Shown: positions 59,578-64,000 of the stretch, in pieces
How the letters are laid out: every line of letters starts with the position of its first letter
Position numbering within the stretch: the stretch's first letter is position 1
Source of the DNA: Adhaeribacter aquaticus DSM 16391
GTDB taxonomy: Bacteria > Bacteroidota > Bacteroidia > Cytophagales > Hymenobacteraceae
Assembly (NCBI RefSeq): GCF_000473365.1
Contig: NZ_KI421517.1
Span: 3,552,634 to 3,616,633 of the forward strand
Direction of reading: 5' to 3'
DNA: 64,000 nucleotides
Translations under genes and position numbers: made by a program
Notes under the pieces: generated by a model
What the model saw: only the letters and a program-made list of their open reading frames with translations
Database searches by the model: none
Told to the model about the DNA's origin: nothing

Positions 59578-60660
59578 TTAATAGTTGGACCGGGAATTAG
59601 CGGTATGGGGCCCTGTTGGAACCTGTTGGTCCCGGCGTGCTTCTTTTTCTACATGCAGTAGCAATACTCCGAAATCTTTATGCGTAATAAAATGCTTTTC
59701 CTCCTGCGGGAAAATTGCCTTTAGTGGTATTTTATAGCTTGGCCTGATAATAAGGCTGTACAAATCAATAAGGGGCTCCCCAGACTGCGTTTGTTCAGGC
59801 ACATTTAGTGTAAAATTAGTAGCTAGGCTTCCGTTACTTGTTCCTGGTAATAATAAGGGCTGTAAACTTGGATAAACTTCAATTTGACGCTCCAGTAAGA
59901 TCTTTCCACTAGGTAATCTTTTGTCACGGGTCCACCAGATATTATGAACGCTTTCCATTGCGGCTTGGGTATCTTCTTCCGTAGAAACTGCCTCTAAGTT
60001 TTTAAGGGTTTTGGCAATTAGCTCAGTCATGGCTTGCTCATAAGGCAAATCACTTTTTAATGCTTCCATTCCCAGAGTTACTCCCAATAAATTAGAGTAA
60101 GCATCTTCAATAGAAAAACTGGAATATCTTTCGGTTAATAGAGGAATTACCGAGGCACCGTACCAGGTAGCAATTTCGTGCCATATAGATAAATCATACG
60201 AAATGCGACCAGCTAATAATAATGCATCAGTATTAGTTAAATTAGCGGGTATAATCAGGTTTAATTCTTTCGTACCTCCTTCGTGACCTAAGCGGTGAAT
60301 TGTTTTCCCATACTTCTGATTTTCGAGGATTAAAGAATACAAATAAGCTGTCCAGTCGGCCTGATCGCGTAAATGCCCCAGGTCTATAAAGCCACCACGT
60401 TTGGTATATATAATGCCATTTCCTTCTTTACTATTACCTAAATACTGGTGGGGTCCTAAATTACTGATATAGCTGATCTGGGTTACTTTTTTTACCGGGA
60501 TAACTGCCAACTTTAAATCGGAGCCAAAAGAACAGCAGGTGCGAATAATGCGTGGGGGAGGAGTAGAAAGCTCTTTAGAATTTAAATTGACAGGCTTAGC
60601 AAATAAAGGGAAGATACTTAAACATATAAATCCTGACAATATTAATGGTAATAGTCTCAT
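59578..60660 (-). CDS. Exported DUF4056 family protein
   Basis: This 360-residue protein starts at the ATG at 60660. The frame runs 20 codons further up, but a promoter box lies inside that stretch, and the chosen start gives a clean signal peptide (LLPLILSGFICLSIFPLFA). It matches what I recall of DUF4056: PPRIIRTCCSFGSDLKL near the mature start, GFIDLGHLRDQADWTAYL, and SYDLSIWHEIATWYGAS. The His and Glu residues in these motifs hint at an enzyme, but no activity is known. It probably acts in the periplasm. Confidence 0.8.
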   Translation of the reverse strand: MRLLPLILSGFICLSIFPLFAKPVNLNSKELSTPPPRIIRTCCSFGSDLKLAVIPVKKVTQISYISNLGPHQYLGNSKEGNGIIYTKRGGFIDLGHLRDQADWTAYLYSLILENQKYGKTIHRLGHEGGTKELNLIIPANLTNTDALLLAGRISYDLSIWHEIATWYGASVIPLLTERYSSFSIEDAYSNLLGVTLGMEALKSDLPYEQAMTELIAKTLKNLEAVSTEEDTQAAMESVHNIWWTRDKRLPSGKILLERQIEVYPSLQPLLLPGTSNGSLATNFTLNVPEQTQSGEPLIDLYSLIIRPSYKIPLKAIFPQEEKHFITHKDFGVLLLHVEKEARRDQQVPTGPHTANSRSNY

Positions 60661-60667
60661 AAGCAGA

Positions 60668-60675
60668 CAAAAGTA
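60668..60675 (-). promoter_or_regulatory. -7 promoter box directly before the DUF4056 start
   Basis: On the minus strand this reads TACTTTTG, matching TAnnTTTG, with only seven bases before the ATG at 60660. The transcript would be nearly leaderless. It supports the shorter start. Confidence 0.45.
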
Positions 60676-60815
60676 ACAAATTAAGATGGATATGAAAAGT
60701 ATCGGAACATTAGAAACCAAAGGAGGGAAAGATTGGTTTCTGAACAGACAGAAATTTGAATATATTTTCTGCTTTAAATTTAGTTGTTGAAATAGTAAAG
60801 AGAAAGTGCCTAATG

Positions 60816-60847
60816 AAAAAGCCCCAGCTACTGCTGAGGCTTTTTTT
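60816..60847 (-). terminator. Terminator of groEL
   Basis: AAAAAGCC...CAGC pairs with GCTG...GGCTTTTT across one mismatch (stem 60816-60828 with 60833-60845). On the minus strand a T run follows. Confidence 0.85.
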
Positions 60848-60869
60848 ATGTATATAGGGAAGGAGATAA

Positions 60870-62507
<1,638 letters not shown>

Positions 62508-62579
62508 TTATTTATTAGTTTATTTTAATTTTCTGATTTTAACTATTGCTTCAGCAACAAGCTAGATTTCAATATTAAA

Positions 62580-62867
62580 TTACAATACAGCAAAAATGTC
62601 AGACTCCTTCATGATCAGGTAATCTACACCTTCAATCTGAATTTCAGTTCCGGCATATTTACCATACAATACTTGGTCGCCTGCTTTTACAGAAGGTTTT
62701 TTGCCGTCGCCATCCTCATCAGAAACAGAGATAACAGTTCCTTTTTGTGGTTTTTCTTTGGCGGTGTCAGGGATATATAATCCTGAAGCAGTTTTTTCTT
62801 CTGCACGAGCTGGTTCTACAATCACCCGGTTAGATGTTCCAGCAATTGGTTTAATGTTTAATGCCAT
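62580..62867 (-). CDS. groES: Co-chaperonin GroES
   Basis: This 95-residue lid protein of the GroEL chamber has the typical start [20 protein letters not shown], the mobile loop [17 protein letters not shown], and the end [20 protein letters not shown]. It lies ahead of groEL. The 277 bases before it hold the terminator of secG and should hold a heat-shock-controlled promoter, but no exact TAnnTTTG box was found. Confidence 0.98.
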   Translation of the reverse strand: MALNIKPIAGTSNRVIVEPARAEEKTASGLYIPDTAKEKPQKGTVISVSDEDGDGKKPSVKAGDQVLYGKYAGTEIQIEGVDYLIMKESDIFAVL

Positions 62868-63082
62868 AACTTTTAATTATTTGATAGTTTTAAATAAGTT
62901 AATATTGAAATAGTAAGGTTGATGTTTTTTAGGGAAGTGCCCTGGTTCCTTTACTATCATTTCTTGTGCCAGTACCGAAAAAAGTTCATTTTAAGCCAAA
63001 ATTTCAGTGTTTGTTAAGATTAATCTGACAACCTGAAGTGAAACTTTGTCACAGAACGAATACTTTGGAAGAATTCAATGCC

Positions 63083-63124
63083 AAAAAAAAATCCGGTGAC
63101 AAGTTTGAATCTTATTCACCGGAT
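63083..63124 (-). terminator. Terminator of secG
   Basis: ATCCGGTGA (63091-63099) pairs with TCACCGGAT (63116-63124). On the minus strand a run of nine T follows. It separates the secG unit from groES-groEL. Confidence 0.9.
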
Positions 63125-63144
63125 CTCATTTATGATCTTAATTA

Positions 63145-63507
63145 TTATTTATTAGTTGTGTCAGTTGCCGTTGGAGCTGTATTTGGTATGGCCTGTGGCG
63201 TAGCCGGAGCGGCAATAGGAGCAGTACTTTGCTGGCTGGCACGTTCCTGATTTACACTTCTGCCTTGTACTGCCCCTGCATTTTTATCAATAATCATATT
63301 AGAACCTAAAGATAAAACTACTAAAGCAATAGCTAAACCCCAGGTTAATTTTTCTAATAAATCACCGGTTCTTTGTACTCCAATTAAGTTGCTGGTACCA
63401 CCACCAAACTGGCTGGATAAACCACCTCCTTTAGAGTTTTGCGAAAGCACTACTAAAATTAGCAGTACACATACAAAAAGAATTATACTGATAAGGGCAA
63501 TGTACAT
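63145..63507 (-). CDS. secG: Preprotein translocase subunit SecG
   Basis: This small membrane subunit of the SecYEG channel has 120 residues. Helix 1 is ALISIILFVCVLLILVVL, followed by the family signature SQNSKGGGLSSQFGGG, and helix 2 is LTWGLAIALVVLSLG. The C-terminal tail is Ala/Pro/Thr-rich and probably disordered. It starts one base after the TPR protein gene, so the two are cotranscribed. It ends at a clear terminator before groES. Confidence 0.95.
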   Translation of the reverse strand: MYIALISIILFVCVLLILVVLSQNSKGGGLSSQFGGGTSNLIGVQRTGDLLEKLTWGLAIALVVLSLGSNMIIDKNAGAVQGRSVNQERASQQSTAPIAAPATPQAIPNTAPTATDTTNK

Positions 63508-63508
63508 G

Positions 63509-64000
63509 TTAAGTCAGTTTTTGTAATTTTTCAATTTGAGATGCAAAGTAAGGCTTTTTTTCCGGAATTCTCAATATAAGTTGCTCATATATTTTTATGG
63601 CTTTCTTATACTTACCCTGTTGTGCCATTATGTTAGCTAGGGTTTCGGATGCCATAGGTTTCTTGATGCGGGTACTCTTAGAAGAAAGGTCCTCCTGAAC
63701 TTCCTGTTTTATCCGCATATTATTCATAGATTTTATTTTAGGGTTCAGTTTCAGGAACTGATCTATGATATCCAGTTGGCTGGTTAAAATACTTTCCGGT
63801 TGTGGCTCATAAATTTCCATTTCATGGTGCTTGCTGTATTCCAACAACAGCTCCGGATGGAAAGAATAAGGTCTTATTGTAGTTAAATCATTTTTTACCG
63901 ATAATGATTCTCCTAATCGGCTTGAGTCCATCCAGTAACCTAAATCATTGGAATCAAAAACTTTATAAATTATTTCTTCTTTATAAGCTTCCTGCTTAGG
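63509..64000 (-). CDS. Tetratricopeptide-repeat protein, C-terminal part (cut by window edge)
   Basis: The frame is open to base 64000, so only the last 163 residues are visible. The end, MASETLANIMAQQGKYKKAIKIYEQLILRIPEKK, is one clear TPR motif. The part before it is charged and low in hydrophobics. In other Bacteroidota I recall a TPR protein and LptE upstream of secG, which fits an envelope-biogenesis operon, but the genes upstream are outside this window. Exact role unknown. Confidence 0.8.
   Translation of the reverse strand, partial: PKQEAYKEEIIYKVFDSNDLGYWMDSSRLGESLSVKNDLTTIRPYSFHPELLLEYSKHHEMEIYEPQPESILTSQLDIIDQFLKLNPKIKSMNNMRIKQEVQEDLSSKSTRIKKPMASETLANIMAQQGKYKKAIKIYEQLILRIPEKKPYFASQIEKLQKLT

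Noticed and set aside
62868-63082. CIRCE heat-shock operator before groES
   Set aside because: No matching inverted repeat was found on either strand.
63038-63250. Plus-strand frame over the secG tail and terminator
   Set aside because: It is the opposite-strand shadow of secG and its Ala/Thr-rich tail.

Overview
The window is a stretch of ordinary bacterial chromosome, about 52 protein genes and one decaying gene, from a member of the Bacteroidota. Several features place it in the order Cytophagales, and Hymenobacteraceae (an Adhaeribacter-like organism) is my best guess, by inference only. They are an LpxC-FabZ fusion, PorX (the type IX secretion regulator) beside tsaE and ald, a fused trehalose synthase-phosphatase, malate:quinone oxidoreductase, many single-gene units with short leaders, and repeated copies of the Bacteroidota -7 promoter box TAnnTTTG. 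I see no tRNA, rRNA, CRISPR array, prophage or intact insertion sequence.

Layout. 1-7.2 kb: the end of a POT peptide transporter, a lipoprotein, a Tat-exported lactonase, pncB and valS. 7.2-11.3 kb: a membrane-anchored unknown, a 2-oxoacid dehydrogenase E2, cinA and a DUF4197 lipoprotein. 11.3-16.6 kb: a minus-strand operon HD hydrolase-lpxD-lpxC/fabZ-lpxA-ABC ATPase that makes lipid A. Divergent from it, 16.8-20.1 kb: porX-tsaE-ald. 20.1-25 kb: a vanadium-haloperoxidase-like lipoprotein with an outer-membrane protein, then nfu and mrp (iron-sulfur cluster handling), then a small exported protein. 25.4-30 kb: a CrtI-like FAD oxidoreductase, dnaG, a ruined potassium channel gene, and a tiny Thr/Lys-rich secreted protein. 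30-41 kb: glycosyltransferase, ribBA, an exported unknown, a PQQ/heme lipoprotein dehydrogenase, a Bcr/CflA pump, corA, surE and nhaA.

41-52 kb is rich in signalling: an Rcp1-like response regulator with a CHASE3 kinase, a zinc-ribbon peptide, a PAS kinase, an endonuclease/phosphatase-fold membrane protein, OtsAB and a bacteriophytochrome kinase with its biliverdin cysteine in place. 52-64 kb: DUF3810 metalloprotease-like protein, HAD hydrolase, DUF2236 protein, Mut7-C RNase-like protein, mqo, small unknowns, a GAF protein, a DUF4056 protein, and the groEL-groES and secG-TPR groups.

Most genes are core metabolism and envelope biogenesis. I did not find a convincing new multi-gene system. The points most worth checking are the three-lesion potassium channel relic after dnaG, the stem-loop leader before 33024, hairpin or inverted-repeat clusters in four intergenic gaps, the duplicated ribosome-binding site at nhaA, and a possible functional link between the bacteriophytochrome and the Rcp1-like regulator.
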